Shown: positions 44,368 to 55,868, numbered from the stretch's first letter. The stretch is 64,000 nt of DNA from Okapia johnstoni (GCA_024291935.2 CM044306.1:2676501-2740500); one strand, 5' to 3'. The notes: generated by a model not told the origin, from the letters alone. Program-made: numbers and translations.

Positions 44368-44541
44368 TTTAGCTTCCCAGATGGCTCGGCAGGTAAAGAA
44401 TCTGCCTGCAATGCAGGAGACACTGGAGACACGGGTTTGATCCCTGGGTCAGGAAAATCCCCCGGAGAAGGAAATGGCAACCCACTCCAGCATGCCCAAA
44501 GGGTTGCAAAGAGCTGGACAAGACTGAGGGATGGAGCACAT
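44368..44541 (+). mobile_element. Bov-tA SINE with internal deletion
   Basis: Head and B-box region intact (ggcaggtaaagaatctgcct). The body lacks about 50 bp between cactccagcatg and gggttgcaaagagctgg. Confidence 0.92.
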
Positions 44542-44814
44542 ACTAAAATTTTTAAAAAGATTTTAATTGACCAAAGAAGAAATAAACATGAATAGTTCTC
44601 TTCAGACCTTCTCTTACAAGTCACACATTTACATACCTCTTATCAAGGACATCCTTGGTTAATTCACAAAAACAGAAAAAAAAATGAGAATTTTATGTTG
44701 TGTATAGTTTTTAAGATCACTACCCCCAGCTATCCTCTTTCTTTGTACTTGCACCCTCAGGTTCTCCTCTCCCCTTGAATGTGAATGGAAATTGTGATGG
44801 CTTCTTTATTACTA

Positions 44815-44959
44815 TTATTATTTAACTAATTAATTTTGTTTTGTTCTTCTGGCCTCACCATGGGACATGAGAGATCTTAGTTCCCTGACCAGGGGTGAAA
44901 CTCGGGATCCCTGTATTGGAAGCAAGGAGTCTTAGCCACTGGACTGCCAGGGAAGTCTC
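44815..44959 (-). mobile_element. CHR-type SINE (short form)
   Basis: Antisense: ttctggcctcaccatgggac, gttccctgaccaggggtgaa, head end ggactgccagggaagtctcc. Confidence 0.92.
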
Positions 44960-45057
44960 CAAGTTATGACTTTAAATTCCATGAATCCTACCAGTTTTAA
45001 CTCCTTTGTTTTTGAGAGATATAAAACTTAGAGGGCTAAAAAAGGTGAAACTCTAAA

Positions 45058-45076
45058 CTGGTGGCTGGCAAACTCT
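45058..45076 (+). mobile_element. hAT-Charlie MITE, left terminus
   Basis: ctggtggctggcaaactct matches the terminal repeat of the family seen in antisense at 7,721. It is cut by a Bov-tA. Confidence 0.65.
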
Positions 45077-45255
45077 CTTTCAACCCTGTAGACTGTAGCC
45101 TGCCAGGCTCCTCTGTCCATGGAATTCTCCAGGCTGGAATACTGGAGTGGGCTTCCATTTGCTTCTCTAGGGGATCTTCCTAACTCAGGTATCAAACCCG
45201 TGTCTCCTGCATTCCAGGCAGATTCTTTACCGACTGAGCTATGAGGGAAGCCCCC
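45077..45255 (-). mobile_element. Bov-tA SINE inside hAT element
   Basis: Antisense copy missing most of its 3' tail. Body ctgtagactgtagcctgcca to head actgagctatgagggaagcc. Confidence 0.9.
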
Positions 45256-45480
45256 GTAAAGGGTAAGCCAGTAAGTATTTAGGCTTTGTAGGCCACGGGG
45301 TCTGCATCCCAACTTCTCAACTCTGTCTTTGCAGAAAAGAAGTCCTAGATGATCTGTCAACAAGTGAACAGGACTGTGTTCCAATCAATTTTACATTAGA
45401 TATTTGAATTTTATATAATTTGTGCATATGAGGACACATCGGTCTTTTGATCTTAAAAAGGAAGTTAAACGGTATTGTTG
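45256..45480 (+). mobile_element. hAT-Charlie MITE, right part
   Basis: Resumes gtaaagggtaagccagtaag, tatttaggctttgtaggcca, then caggactgtgttccaatc and gaattttatataatttgtgc in family order. Confidence 0.72.
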
Positions 45481-45482
45481 AA

Positions 45483-45755
45483 CCTCTTTGCAGGGCAGGA
45501 CCGGAGATGCAGATGTTGAGGATGGACTTGTGGACACAGCAGGAGAGGGAGAGAGTGTGAGACGGAGGGCTGGTAAGAAGCCAGGGGCACACTGGGAGCC
45601 CAGACTGATGCCTGTGATGGCCTGGAGGGGTGGGCTGTGGGGAGAGCAAGGGAGCTCAAGAGGGAAGGGATAAATATATGATTACAGCTGATTCGCACTG
45701 TGTATGGCAGAAACCAACACAACATTGCAAAGGTTTTTAAATAAAGAAAATGATT
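45483..45755 (+). mobile_element. L1 3' end
   Basis: cctctttgcagggcaggacc, ggacttgtggacacagcagg, cagctgattcgcactgtgta, then an A-rich tail. Confidence 0.93.
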
Positions 45756-46110
45756 TAAAAGTGTAAACACATTCCTGGCTTATGAAACACAGAAAAACAG
45801 CTGGTGGAGTGGACTGGAACTGACCCCTGCTCAAGACCATTCATTTCCAGGTGGGCTGTATAGAAATCTCACAGGGACTTCCAAAGACCCTAGTATCTTC
45901 CAAGTTCAGTTTATTTAATTCACATTGATTAAAAAAATTGGCATGGAAGAAATTAGAGGTGCTGAGGGTCTCAAGCAGAAGCGGGAGATCCAAGCAGTAG
46001 CTGAGGTCCTGAAATCTAGCAAATACTCACAGGGCAGTGCAGCCGAAAAAGAAGTGGGCTTAGTACTTCACATTGTGCTTCTTGAAATTGAAGCGGAGCA
46101 TTACATTCTA

Positions 46111-46269
46111 CGGGTTCGATCCCTGGGTCGGGAAGATCCCCTGGAGGAGGGCATGGCAACCCACTCCAGTGTCCTTGCCTGGAGAATTCCGTGGACAGAG
46201 GGGCCTGGTGGGCTACAGTCCAAGGGGTCGCAGAGAGTTGGACACGACTGAGCGACTAAGCACAGCACA
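46111..46269 (+). mobile_element. Bov-tA SINE, 5'-truncated at B box
   Basis: Begins cgggttcgatccctgggtcg, so the first part of the tRNA head is absent. Imperfect 13-bp TSDs gcattacattcta (46098) and gcattagattcta (46270). Confidence 0.95.
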
Positions 46270-46282
46270 GCATTAGATTCTA

Positions 46283-47016
46283 TGCAGAATACAGGGACTG
46301 CTTTGCCAGGGGACAGACTGATGGATTTCCATTTCACGATGTTTGTTCTCAGTGGTACAGAGAGCTCTCCTAAGGATTGAGCTGGGCTTTGATGCACACG
46401 TACAAGCCGGTCACCCAGAAGGAGCTGTGCTCCTCTGCCAGGAATCTGGGTTCTCAGCCACGCTCTGCCCCCTGCGTGTCCCATCCTGGGGACCAGTCAG
46501 TCAGACCGGGCAGGAGACAAGCGTGGGCATAGCCATGAACGGCACTGTCGGTCTCAGGCTCCAAGGCCGCGGCTGCCTCTCAGAAGTGGGAAACTCCTTC
46601 TGAAATGCATGAAAAGACCTGTTTGGCTCGGAAAAAGATCACCAGCTCCGGAGAAGACATCGCCTTTATGACGTGCATGCTTTCATGTCTCTTTCTGAGT
46701 CTCGGGTCCCTCCTTTAGCTCTAGGCTTTGCCTCACAGGAGAAAGGGCAACGGGGAGGGTGCGGGGAGGAAGGAGAATGCGGAGGCCCCCCCAGCTGGAG
46801 AAGCCAGCTTCTCCCCTTCCGCTACTGGGACAGCTCAGCCCCAGAAGCTCTTCCCGTTTTTCACATGCCCAGGGACCCTGAGAGCTTTCTGCGAGTTCAT
46901 GAATAGGGCGGGTCCTGGTCCTTTTCTGAAGAATCATCTTTTATTAGCTACGCTAGCCACCCGCCCAATACGAAGTTCAGTTCTTGAATTCCCCTCCGAA
47001 AGAGTGAATGATCTGA
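46283..47016. other. Unassigned, moderately GC-rich
   Basis: No recognised element. Frames on both strands near 46343-47045 overlap each other and have no family resemblance. Confidence 0.45.
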
Positions 47017-47153
47017 AATACCTGTCAAATATACACACTACCTAGTGTAAAATAGACAGCTAAGGAAAGCTACTGTTTAGCACAGTAGGGGGGTGGGGGA
47101 GGGAGGCTCGGGAGGGACGGGAGATATATGTATATATACATATAGTGGATTCC
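47017..47153 (+). mobile_element. L1 3' end, left part
   Basis: tgtcaaatatacacactacc, gtgtaaaatagacagctaag, then gagggaggctcgggaggg and tatatacatatagtg. Confidence 0.88.
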
Positions 47154-47157
47154 CTAT

Positions 47158-47370
47158 GGGGACTTCCCAGGCAGCACAGTGATAGAGAATCTGCCTGCCA
47201 ATGTAGGAGACACAGGAGACCTGGGTTCGATCCCTGGGTTGGGAAGATCCCTGGAGAAGGAAATCTGCTCCAGTATTCTTGCCTGGGAAATCCCATGGAC
47301 AACGGAGACTGATGGGCTACAGTGCATGGGTTGCAAAGAGTCAGACATGACTGAGCAACTGAGCACAGCA
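47158..47370 (+). mobile_element. Bov-tA SINE within L1
   Basis: Head ggggacttcccaggcagcac, B box ggttcgatccctggg, complete BovA body with AGC-type end. Confidence 0.94.
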
Positions 47371-47440
47371 AATTCAAGTTATTGTACAGCATAAAGTAAC
47401 ACAAGATTGTAAAGCAATTATACTTTAATAAAAAAATAAA
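47371..47440 (+). mobile_element. L1 3' end, right part
   Basis: Resumes tattgtacagcataaagt and reaches the L1 terminus gcaattatactttaataa with A-rich tail. Confidence 0.88.
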
Positions 47441-47733
47441 TTAAAAAATAAAGTTAATGACTAATAAAACAAAATAGCTGTCAGACTCCAACGACAGTAT
47501 CTGAGAGCTTGTTTGTCTTGTAGCAATTACAATGAAGTGAAACGGTAGCAATATTTTATTTTCTTAATGATAAGGGGAAAATTAAAAAAAGTAATATTGG
47601 AGAAAAATAAGCCGCAAGGATGGAAGTTTTGAGACTTTTATTTCATATTTCCAATTCTGTGCTCAGAAAAAAACAATATCTGAACTATAGTGAATGAATT
47701 TCAAAAAGCCCAGACTGTCACTGGGATCTGTCC

Positions 47734-47845
47734 ATAACACTCTCCAGACAAGAATACTGGAGTGGGTGGCCATTCCCTTCTCCAGGGGATCTTCCGACCC
47801 AGGGATTGAACCCAGGTCTCCTGCATTACAGGCAGGTTCTTTACC
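47734..47845 (-). mobile_element. Bov-tA SINE fragment
   Basis: Antisense middle and head: ctctccagacaagaatactg to caggcaggttctttacc. Both outer ends are missing. Confidence 0.9.
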
Positions 47846-48194
47846 AAACATGAATGGGCCTTGATATATGCATGAAAGACTCCTGTTGTAGGAATGAAAC
47901 GAAAGGAAGTATTCATGCTGCTTCCCTTTTTTGCTCTGACCCAGGAAAGAGATGTATTCTTAGTTCAGGGGTTATGGAATTTTGTTTTCTCGCCTCCTGA
48001 GGCAGACAGCATAGGTGGGTGAAGTGGGGAAGGAGGGTAGACATCTTTCTCTAGGCCCACGGGTCTCCAGAAAACGGGATCTTGATTTGCTTGGTTAACA
48101 CATCATTGACCCTCAGACTTACAGACTTATTAATATTAATATGTCTTTTGTTACTTGCATGTTATTGACCAGAGAGAGTGATACAGTTAACATT
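47846..48194. other. Unassigned non-coding stretch
   Basis: Nothing recognised. Confidence 0.45.
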
Positions 48195-48312
48195 GGGCTT
48201 CCCTTGTGACTCAGTGGTAAACAATCTACCTGCAATGCAGGAGATCTGAGTTTGATCCCTTGGTTGGGAAGATCTCCTGGAGAACAGATTGGCTGCCCAC
48301 TTCAGTACTCTT
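48195..48312 (+). mobile_element. Bov-tA SINE fragment, array member 1
   Basis: Head gggcttcccttgtgactcag to cacttcagtactcttg, ending where the next head begins. Confidence 0.92.
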
Positions 48313-48313
48313 G

Positions 48314-48350
48314 GGGCTTCCCTGGTGGTTCAGACTATAAAAAATCTGCA
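48314..48350 (+). mobile_element. Bov-tA head fragment, array member 2
   Basis: Only the first 36-37 bases remain: gggcttccctggtggttcag to aaaaatctgc. Confidence 0.85.
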
Positions 48351-48372
48351 TACATCAGTACGTTCTATCTGT

Positions 48373-48598
48373 GGGCTTCCCAGGCAACTCAGTGGTAAAG
48401 AACCCACCTGCCAATGCAGGAGACATAAGGGACACGGTTTCAATCCCTGGGTCAGGAAGATTCCCTGGAGGAGGGCCTGACAACCCACCCAGTATTCTTG
48501 CCTGGAGAATCCCATGGACTGTAACCCGCCAGGCTTCAGTGAAGTCCATGGGGTCACAAAGAGACAGACATGACTTAAGCGGCTTAGCATGCATGAAT
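48373..48598 (+). mobile_element. Bov-tA SINE with loop inversion, array member 3
   Basis: Full head and body, but between arms cccatggac (48511-48519) and gtccatggg (48544-48552) the loop reads tgtaacccgccaggct, the reverse complement of the normal orientation. Confidence 0.93.
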
Positions 48599-48599
48599 G

Positions 48600-49229
48600 C
48601 AAATTTAAATTAACGAAGACAGGCGGCATCCTCTGAGATGCCTCGACTCCCAATCAAAAATAGTTCTATCATACTGCTCCAGAGGAAGAAATAGGTCCTA
48701 GAATTTGGGAAGGTCTCCCGAGAAATAGTATATAATTTAAAGTCAAGGTTAAATTCAAGAACTATAACAACCACGAGTTTGTTAACCTCATAGTACATTG
48801 AAGCAGTTCTTGACCATGTACTGTCTGCAGAAGGTGGGAGGGTGACAGAATTGAAGAGTTCTGTGTGAACGTGGCTGTGAGGGTGCCAAGAGATTATGGG
48901 TTAGCACTGATGTCATAGAAAGGACCCACCAGCTTCAGAAAGCAGAAGACACGAATTGCTTCAAAAAGGATAGTTTCTACCAGGCCCAGCAGAGACACAG
49001 AGAACCAAAACCTGGAAGTGCCAAGTTCCCTGCTGTGTAAAAGAAGAGAGAGCAAGCCATGTCCTGGTGGGAGCTGAGCAGGCATTCGAATCTCTGTTTT
49101 TTGTACTTCTGCCTTCGCTTTGATAAAGTCCTTCAGTTCCTTTATTTCGCTCTTCTTGTGAAAGAGGGTGGGGTTGAGATGGAGACTGATGAATGAGCGG
49201 TAATATACACTACCCATTGTAAGTAACAT
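48600..49229. other. Unassigned non-coding stretch
   Basis: Nothing recognised. Confidence 0.45.
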
Positions 49230-49230
49230 G

Positions 49231-49452
49231 GGCTTCCCAGGTGGCATTAGTGGTAGAGAATCCACCTGCCAATGCAGGAGACATAAGAGACATGGGTTCC
49301 ATCCCTGGGTTGGGAAGATCACCTGGAGGAGGGCATGACAACCTACTCCAGTATACTGGCCTGGAAAATCCCATGGACAGAGGAGCCTGGGGTGGGCTAT
49401 AGTTCATAGGGTCACACAGAGCTGGACATGACTGAAGTGTCTCAGCACGCAT
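49231..49452 (+). mobile_element. Bov-tA SINE
   Basis: Head gggcttcccaggtggcatta, body gcctggaaaatcccatggac, tail gactgaagtgtctcagc. Confidence 0.95.
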
Positions 49453-50238
49453 GCATTATAAATTATATTTAGAGCTGAAATTTATAGCTGAAAATTGTTG
49501 TAAACAAACAGGGATGTGGGCATAGGAATGCACTTAAAATTCGGAACCGTTGTTTTTCCCTGTGTGAGAAACAAAATGAGCTTGCCAAAAATCTCAATTT
49601 ATAGGCATTTGTTTCCACTGCTTGTTCCTAACCTCAACAAACATACGTGGACCTTGACCCTAGGCTGTACGTTTGCAGGAATGCACAAACACACAGCAAT
49701 GGATGTTCTGGAAGTCTCCAGAAGTCCTAGCTACAAGATGGTTAAAAAATATTTGCTCCATTGAGCCAACGTGCCTTTCTCCTCCACAATCTCTTTGGGA
49801 ATATTTGTCTTTTATGAGTTACAGAAAAGATTCTCGGCCTTAGAGGAAAGACAGATGAACAAATTAACCCCGATGGGATCCCACTGGCTGCTTCTGGTCA
49901 GGCCGCCTACTTAGACTAATCTTTTCTTCCTCCCATCCCTGTATAAGGGATGTGGTTTAATGAGGAAAACCATCACGAGTTGAATATTTATTGAGAAATC
50001 CAGACATCATTGCTACTCTTTTCTTTCCACTTAATTCTAGACGATAAGAAATAAAGATTGAGAAGTCTGATTATGTAGTATTTGGCGCCTATGGTAGGTG
50101 CTAAGATGCTCATCCACGTTTGCTAGGCTAGCTTCTGTTGCCTTTATCCATCAGCTTGAGAATTTATCATATACTTCAAATGTCAATCGTAATAGTTCAA
50201 GACTTAAGTGACTGGTTCTTCTGGGCTTCATGAATCTC
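49453..50238. other. Unassigned non-coding stretch
   Basis: Nothing recognised. The 82-codon frame at 49516-49764 has no family resemblance. Confidence 0.45.
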
Positions 50239-50417
50239 TTGGGTGTGTCCGACTCTTTGAGACCCCATGGACTATACAGTCCTTGGAATTCTCTAGGGCA
50301 GAATACTGGAGTGGGTAGCCTTTCCCTGCTCCAGAGGATCTTCCCAACCCAGGGATCGAACCCAGGTCTCCCACATTGCAGGCGAATTCTTTACCAGCTG
50401 AGACACAAGGGAAGCCC
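50239..50417 (-). mobile_element. Bov-tA SINE
   Basis: Antisense: tgggtgtgtccgactctttg to gctgagacacaagggaagcc. Confidence 0.94.
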
Positions 50418-50545
50418 AATCACTCTGATATATGATTCTATTAACCTGAGTTTAAGACTCCTAAGATTAGGAGCCAAATGCTGACTATTCATTAGGCATG
50501 CTGATAGAAATGGAAAGAAGCCCAAAATGATCATGCAAAGCCCTG

Positions 50546-50648
50546 TTTGTAGAGAACAAACTATGGACACCAAGGGGAGAAGGGGAGGGTGGGGTGGGAT
50601 AATTGGGAGATTGGGATTGACATATATATATATGTACACTATTGATAC
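50546..50648 (+). mobile_element. L1 3' end, left part
   Basis: tttgtagagaacaaactatg, then gttggcattgacatat-type sequence (50612-50640), cut by BovB. Confidence 0.85.
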
Positions 50649-50967
50649 CCAACCAGTCCATCCTAAAGGAGATCAGTCCTGAGTGTTCATTGGAAGGACT
50701 GATGTTGAAGCTGAAACTCCAATACTTTGGCCACCTGATGTGAAGAATGGACTGATTTGAAAAGGCCCCGATGCTGGGAAAGATTGAAGGTGGGAGAAGG
50801 GGACGACAGAGGATGAGATCGTTGGATGGCATCCCCGACTCAATGGACACGAGTTTGAACAGACTCAGGGAATTGGTGATGGACAGGAGGCCTGGAGTGC
50901 TGCAGTCCATGGGGTGGCAAAGAGTCAGACACGACTGAGAGACTGAACTGAACTGAACGGAACTGAA
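50649..50967 (+). mobile_element. BovB LINE 3' end within L1
   Basis: ccaaccagtccatcctaaag to gactgaactgaactgaacgg. 5'-truncated. Confidence 0.95.
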
Positions 50968-51155
50968 AAGTGTATACCTAAAGAGAACCTACGGTATAGC
51001 ACAGGGAACTCTACTTAGGGCTCTGTGGTGACCTGAAAGGGAAGGAAATCCTAAAAAGAGGGAATACATGTATATGTATAGCTGATTCACTTTGCTGTGC
51101 AGTGGAAACTAACACACCATTGTAAAGCAGTTATACTTCAATAAAAAAAAATTTT
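50968..51155 (+). mobile_element. L1 3' end, right part
   Basis: Resumes agtgtatacctaaagagaac, ggtatagcacagggaactct, and ends gcagttatacttcaataaaa plus poly(A). Confidence 0.92.
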
Positions 51156-51755
51156 TAAGGCTTTTAAAAGAGCAACTTTTCTGGCTAGAATTCATCACCT
51201 GATAGAGATTCATACATAAATCCCTGCCGGGTAGAAGATAATGTTTATGGAGATGAAGGGGATGAAGGAGACCTCAAGAGAGCACGCAAAACAGCCTTTG
51301 GCCTGAATATCTAAGGTCAGATGGTTACGAACAGAAATTATATTCAAAATGATAACAATTGGTTGATAATATGAACATCAACCAATCAGAATGGACAGTG
51401 GCCATCTCGCTGAAGAAGGATTCCAGAATAGTCCAGTGCTACAACCATTTGTTGCTGAATAATGGGGGTTAGCCAGGGGTACAGCCAGGGTAGCTGGGGT
51501 AGGCAGGGCAATTGGGGGGCCCAGGACAACAGCTACATATAAAGCGATCTGGATGTATTTCAGTATTTTTACAAGGGACACAAGTTTTCTGGAGAAAGCC
51601 ATTTAAACATTAGCCTTAATGATGCCCACTCGCTGAGAATGAGAATTCTCTCCCTAAAGTTCCTGTCATCTAACATGAATTTCCCCAGTATGTTCATCTG
51701 AAATTTCTCTAGATTCGCTAACTCTCCATCGTATGGACCACTTCTGAAAAACTCT
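51156..51755. other. Unassigned non-coding stretch
   Basis: Nothing recognised. Confidence 0.45.
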
Positions 51756-51963
51756 TGGCTGTAGTTTAGTTGGTAAGTCGTGTCCGACTCTTTGTGACCC
51801 CATGGACTGTAGCCCGCCAAACTCCTCTGTCCATGGGATTTCCCAGGTAATAATACTACAGCGGGTTGCCATTTCCTCCTCCAGGTGATCTTCCCAACCC
51901 AGAGATTGAACCCATGTGTCCTACATTGGCAGGCAGATTCTTAGCCACCAGGGAAGGCCCCCC
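51756..51963 (-). mobile_element. Bov-tA SINE
   Basis: Antisense copy with head end ttagccaccagggaaggccc. The octamer aaactctt on both flanks (near 51748 and 51964) is a likely TSD. Confidence 0.94.
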
Positions 51964-52367
51964 AAACTCTTCACTTACATGAAAACAGTAATTGCTTTTC
52001 ATTTTTCTTCTCTTTTCCAAACAAGGTGCTGGAGCTAAGAAACCTTTGATTCAGTCCAGATTCTCATCCTTAAAATGTAATGTTGTTAAAGGACCTTCCA
52101 GGGACACGTGTGCAGAGAATGAAACTGTGTTACTGGAATCCATCTGACTCTTGAAGAGTCTGGCTTCCTTAGCTGTTCTCTGTAAATCTTACTCATCTAG
52201 GCTGACCAAGCCTTCCTGGCCCTTGCTGACTAGTGCCTTTCAGACACTTCGGACGCCCCCAGGGAACCCACCCCACCCCACCCCCTCCTTCCAAAAACAG
52301 TTGTTGACGCTGAAGTTACACAAGACCTTTCTCTAAGTACTTTACTGATTCCTTATAGGGTTGTGCT

Positions 52368-52605
52368 GAGAGGCAGTGCAGGGTAATGGTCAGAGGTACA
52401 CGTGCCGGGTCTCTGCATGGGCTCTGCCCCATTCCTCCACTTACTAGTTTTACGACTTTTAGCGATGTAGTTAATTCCCCTATGCCCCAGTTTTCCCATA
52501 TATAAGATAAGGCTAATAATAGTAGCTACCTTATAGGGCCATTTCAAAGGTCCTTTAGTTAATGCGTGTAAGGAGCTTAAGCAGTACTCAACAAAAGTTA
52601 GCAGT
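52368..52605 (+). mobile_element. MIR SINE, nearly full length
   Basis: Sense MIR in order: tgcagggtaatggtcagagg, cttactagttttacgacttt, gccccagttttcccatatat, aatagtagctaccttatagg, gcttaagcagtactcaac. Confidence 0.93.
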
Positions 52606-52699
52606 AGGTTTTGCCTGTTACCTCTCCCCTGCCCTTCGGTTGAAGTATTGTGCACACATTCTATAGTTAAAGTTTCATAGTCAGATCATCTTGGAATTT

Positions 52700-53125
52700 C
52701 TGACACACAAAAAAGCATCCACAAGAATATTTCCTACGGCATTGTTAGTATGGGAGCAAATATTAGCCACCATATAAATGTTTATTAATTACTGGGGGAT
52801 CAAAAAATGAACTAGACTCTACCTATACTGGAGATGATCACACGACCATTTAAAATTATTCCGTTTTTCTAAGGTATGTTAAGAATATGAAAGCAAATTC
52901 TAGAATAATATGTCCCACAGGTAAAGCTGTTCAGAATACAAGCCAAGTACAATACTTCTGGGTAAATATATAGAAAGCAGTCTGGAACGACCACACTGAA
53001 ACGAAGATAGTAATAAGTTCTGTGGAAGGCAGTGGGATGGGACAGAGTCAAATATTTTTGTGCATTTATTTCTATCTGTATTTTAAAAATGCTAGGTAAA
53101 TATTTCTTGTATGATGAAACATCAG
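52700..53125 (+). mobile_element. Old L1 3' UTR (L1M-type)
   Basis: Diverged sense copy: aatatttcctacggcattgt, ccatataaatgtttattaat, gcaaattctagaataatatg, gaaagcagtctggaacgacc, tttctatctgtattttaaaa. Confidence 0.7.
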
Positions 53126-53685
53126 AATAAGAGTAAGAGACGTTAAACACAGAGAGGTAATTTGAGCGTGTGAGTTCAGTGGCATTAGAAGTTATCGACT
53201 CCTTTTTTTAAGGCTGAACTATTTCTTTCCGGGATTGAGAGAAACGTCGTGAGAGAAAGTTCATTGAGTAATGAGTCAACGGTGGTAATGAGCTCCAGCC
53301 TTTTGAATCAATGGCACCTTCCTTCAAGCATGGGCGTATAAACAAGTCGATAACCTGTTTTCAGATCAACATTAGGAGGATTAAGGTTTAATACTGGGCT
53401 TCCTCATGAGTTTTTACAATCAAGTCCCTCTACTTTAAGGGATAAAAAAAAAAATCTAGAGTTAAACTAAGGAATTCATATCAGTCACTTCTCTTTGTCC
53501 ACAGAAGAGACCTTACTCCTCTGTGTGGTTCTGGAGTTTCACTCTATTAGAATTCATTCCTTTCTTTAGAATCTGGGGCCTTATTTCTCAATGAGGAATG
53601 CTTCCACATCGAAAAAAAAAATATCATTTAGTTTTTGAGTTTGGGAAATGGTGACTTTCTGATTTTACTGATTTTTTTTCCCCAG

Positions 53686-53893
53686 AAATTTCATTTTTGG
53701 AAGGAGCTGTGAAGACATGCCCTGCAGCCAGTGCCCAGTGTTCTGAGGCCAGCACTGTGTCCATGAGCAAGGCCTGGATCTGGATGACACCAGAGGATCA
53801 TCCCCCTCACACTGATAGATGGTCACCTGTTTTGTGGACAGGAACTCGAGCCTCTGTGGTCCTGAAAACTCTCATAAACTCAGACCAGGAAAT
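53686..53893 (+). other. Candidate exon with strong splice signals
   Basis: A 208-bp segment preceded by branch-like ctgat motifs, a T run and ccccag, and followed by gtgagt. The frame that reads GAVKTCPAASAQ is open from the acceptor to the donor. The protein sequence is not one I recognise, and it lies between Bov-tA-rich flanks with no other exon nearby. It could be a lncRNA exon, a cryptic exon or chance. Confidence 0.3.
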
Positions 53894-54141
53894 GTGAGTT
53901 TAAAGCAATATGCAAGCATCTTCTAGCAGATGTGTGATCCCACTGGGACCTGAGTGAAGCATTGCCCCACAGAAGGGAGAAAGCATAGTAATCGCCACCC
54001 CCCCCCATTCTCTGCCCAAAGTCTGTTATGGCTGCAATACCTGAACTGTTCCCCGACTGGGAGGCAGGAGTTTTGTTGGTGTTAATTGCAGGAAGGTGCG
54101 TTCTGGTGCTTGGTGTTGGGGTTAGGGCTTGGCCACTGGGT

Positions 54142-54332
54142 GGGGCTTCACCAGCTGTTCAGCAGTAAAAAAAAAAACCCACCTGTCAATGGAGAGAGGC
54201 ATGAGATTGATCCCAGGGTCAGGAAGATCCCCTGGAGAAGGAAAAAGCAACCCACTCTGGTATTCTTACCCAGAGAATCCCATGGACAGAGGAGCCTGGC
54301 GGCTACAATCCGTGAGGTCGCAAAGAGTCAGT
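54142..54332 (+). mobile_element. Bov-tA SINE, diverged
   Basis: Head ggggcttcaccagctgttca has an internal A run. The body is gatcccctggagaaggaaaa to gaggtcgcaaagagtcag. Confidence 0.92.
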
Positions 54333-54718
54333 GTCCCATTTCTTCTTTGGGAGGTGGCAGAGAAGAGAAAAAACATAATTTAAAAGCACAGAGGGATTCT
54401 CAGGTTCAAAAAGCCAACCACCAGATTGGGAAAAAAAGCAAAGCCTGCCAATGCCAAATACTGGGGGAAAATATAGAACAATAGAAACTCTCAATACACA
54501 GCTGAAAAGAGGGTGCAACGTTTTAGAAACTGATCTCATTAGAAAGTTGGAAGTGTGCACACCCTTCCTAGGTGCACACCAAGAATGTTAAACACACCTG
54601 CAAGGGGATATGCCGGCGTCTGTTTCTACGGTGGAGTCCCATCAGTCGTTAAAGCGGCACACGTGATAACGTGGAAAATAAACACAATGCTGAACTGAAA
54701 AAGAAAACACACGCACAC
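54333..54718. other. Unassigned non-coding stretch
   Basis: Nothing recognised. Confidence 0.45.
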
Positions 54719-54871
54719 ACAGATTCAAACCCCAGCTGTACCATGTACCATGTGTATAATTTGGGGGTAGTTTGCAACCTCTCTGAGTTTTAGTTGTCTT
54801 ATCTGTAAAATAGAATTAAGAGTAACTTCCTCGAAGTTACTATAAGACTTTCAAATAGCATGTCTAAGCAA
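54719..54871 (+). mobile_element. MIR SINE
   Basis: attcaaaccccagctgtacc, gcaacctctctgagttttag, tatctgtaaaatagaattaa, in sense order. Joined directly to an L1 3' end. Confidence 0.85.
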
Positions 54872-55268
54872 ATATTATATGATACCTCTTACACGTGGAA
54901 TCTAAAAAAATAGTACAAATTGAACTTATTTACAAAACAGAAACAGACTCACGATCACAGAAAATGAACTTATACTTATCAGAAAGGAAGGGGTGGGGAA
55001 GGGATAAGTTGGGAGTATGGGATTAACAGACGTACACTACTATTACATAAAACAGATAAACAGCAAGGCCCAATCATACAATACAGGGAACTGTATTCAG
55101 TATCTTGCAATAAACCAACGGAAAAGAATTGAAAAAAGAACATAGATATATAGGTATATATTTATATATCTATATTCTTATATACATGTGTGACTAGGTC
55201 AGTTTGTTGCACACCTGAAATGAACACAGTATTGTAAATCAACTATACTTCAATAAGAAAGAAATAAC
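54872..55268 (+). mobile_element. L1 3' end
   Basis: cttacacgtggaatctaaaa, acttatttacaaaacagaaa, cagggaactgtattcagtat, terminus gtaaatcaactatacttcaa. Confidence 0.95.
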
Positions 55269-55670
55269 ACATCTAAGAAATGCCTGGGCTACGTAAAGAT
55301 GCAGAGTTCTTATTGTTTCATTTGTAAAACTGTGACAATGGAAGTGTGGCTCAATTTAGGACAAGTGGTTTATGTGATAATCTTTTGATAAGGTAAGGCT
55401 CCTACACATAGGAAAAAAAAAACAAAAAACATGAGGGCATTTAACACAGGCAGCTGTGCATTACGTGTCAGCACCCTTACAGACCTCCTGATTCCATGCC
55501 TGAGAACCCACTAAAATGAAAACAAATCACCCTCATTGGAGTATTGCTTCTAACTCCCACTTATTGTGTGATCACTGCATTTTTGCAAATGTCACCACTG
55601 ATGTTTCTAAATTTGTCTCCGAAGCAGATGGCCCTCATTACCTAGCCTGTATTTGACTGATTCCTGAAAC
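55269..55670. other. Unassigned non-coding stretch
   Basis: A-rich run at 55410-55428. Nothing else recognised. Confidence 0.45.
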
Positions 55671-55868
55671 CAAGTAGCTCAGTTGGTAAAGAGTCTGCCT
55701 GCGTTGCAGGAGACCTGGGTTCGATCCATGGGTCGGAAAGATCCACTTGGAGATGGAAATGGCAACCCACTCCAGTATTCTTGCCCGGGAAATCTCATGG
55801 ACAGAGGAGCCTGGCGGGCTGCAGCCCATGGGGTCGCAAAGAGTCGGGCACAACTGAGTGACTAACAC
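55671..55868 (+). mobile_element. Bov-tA SINE
   Basis: Head aagtagctcagttggtaaag (first bases lost), B box ggttcgatccatggg, full BovA body. Confidence 0.95.

Noticed and set aside
48894..49322. 142-codon antisense frame
   Set aside because: It begins in Bov-tA antisense sequence and runs through unassigned DNA, with no recognised domain.
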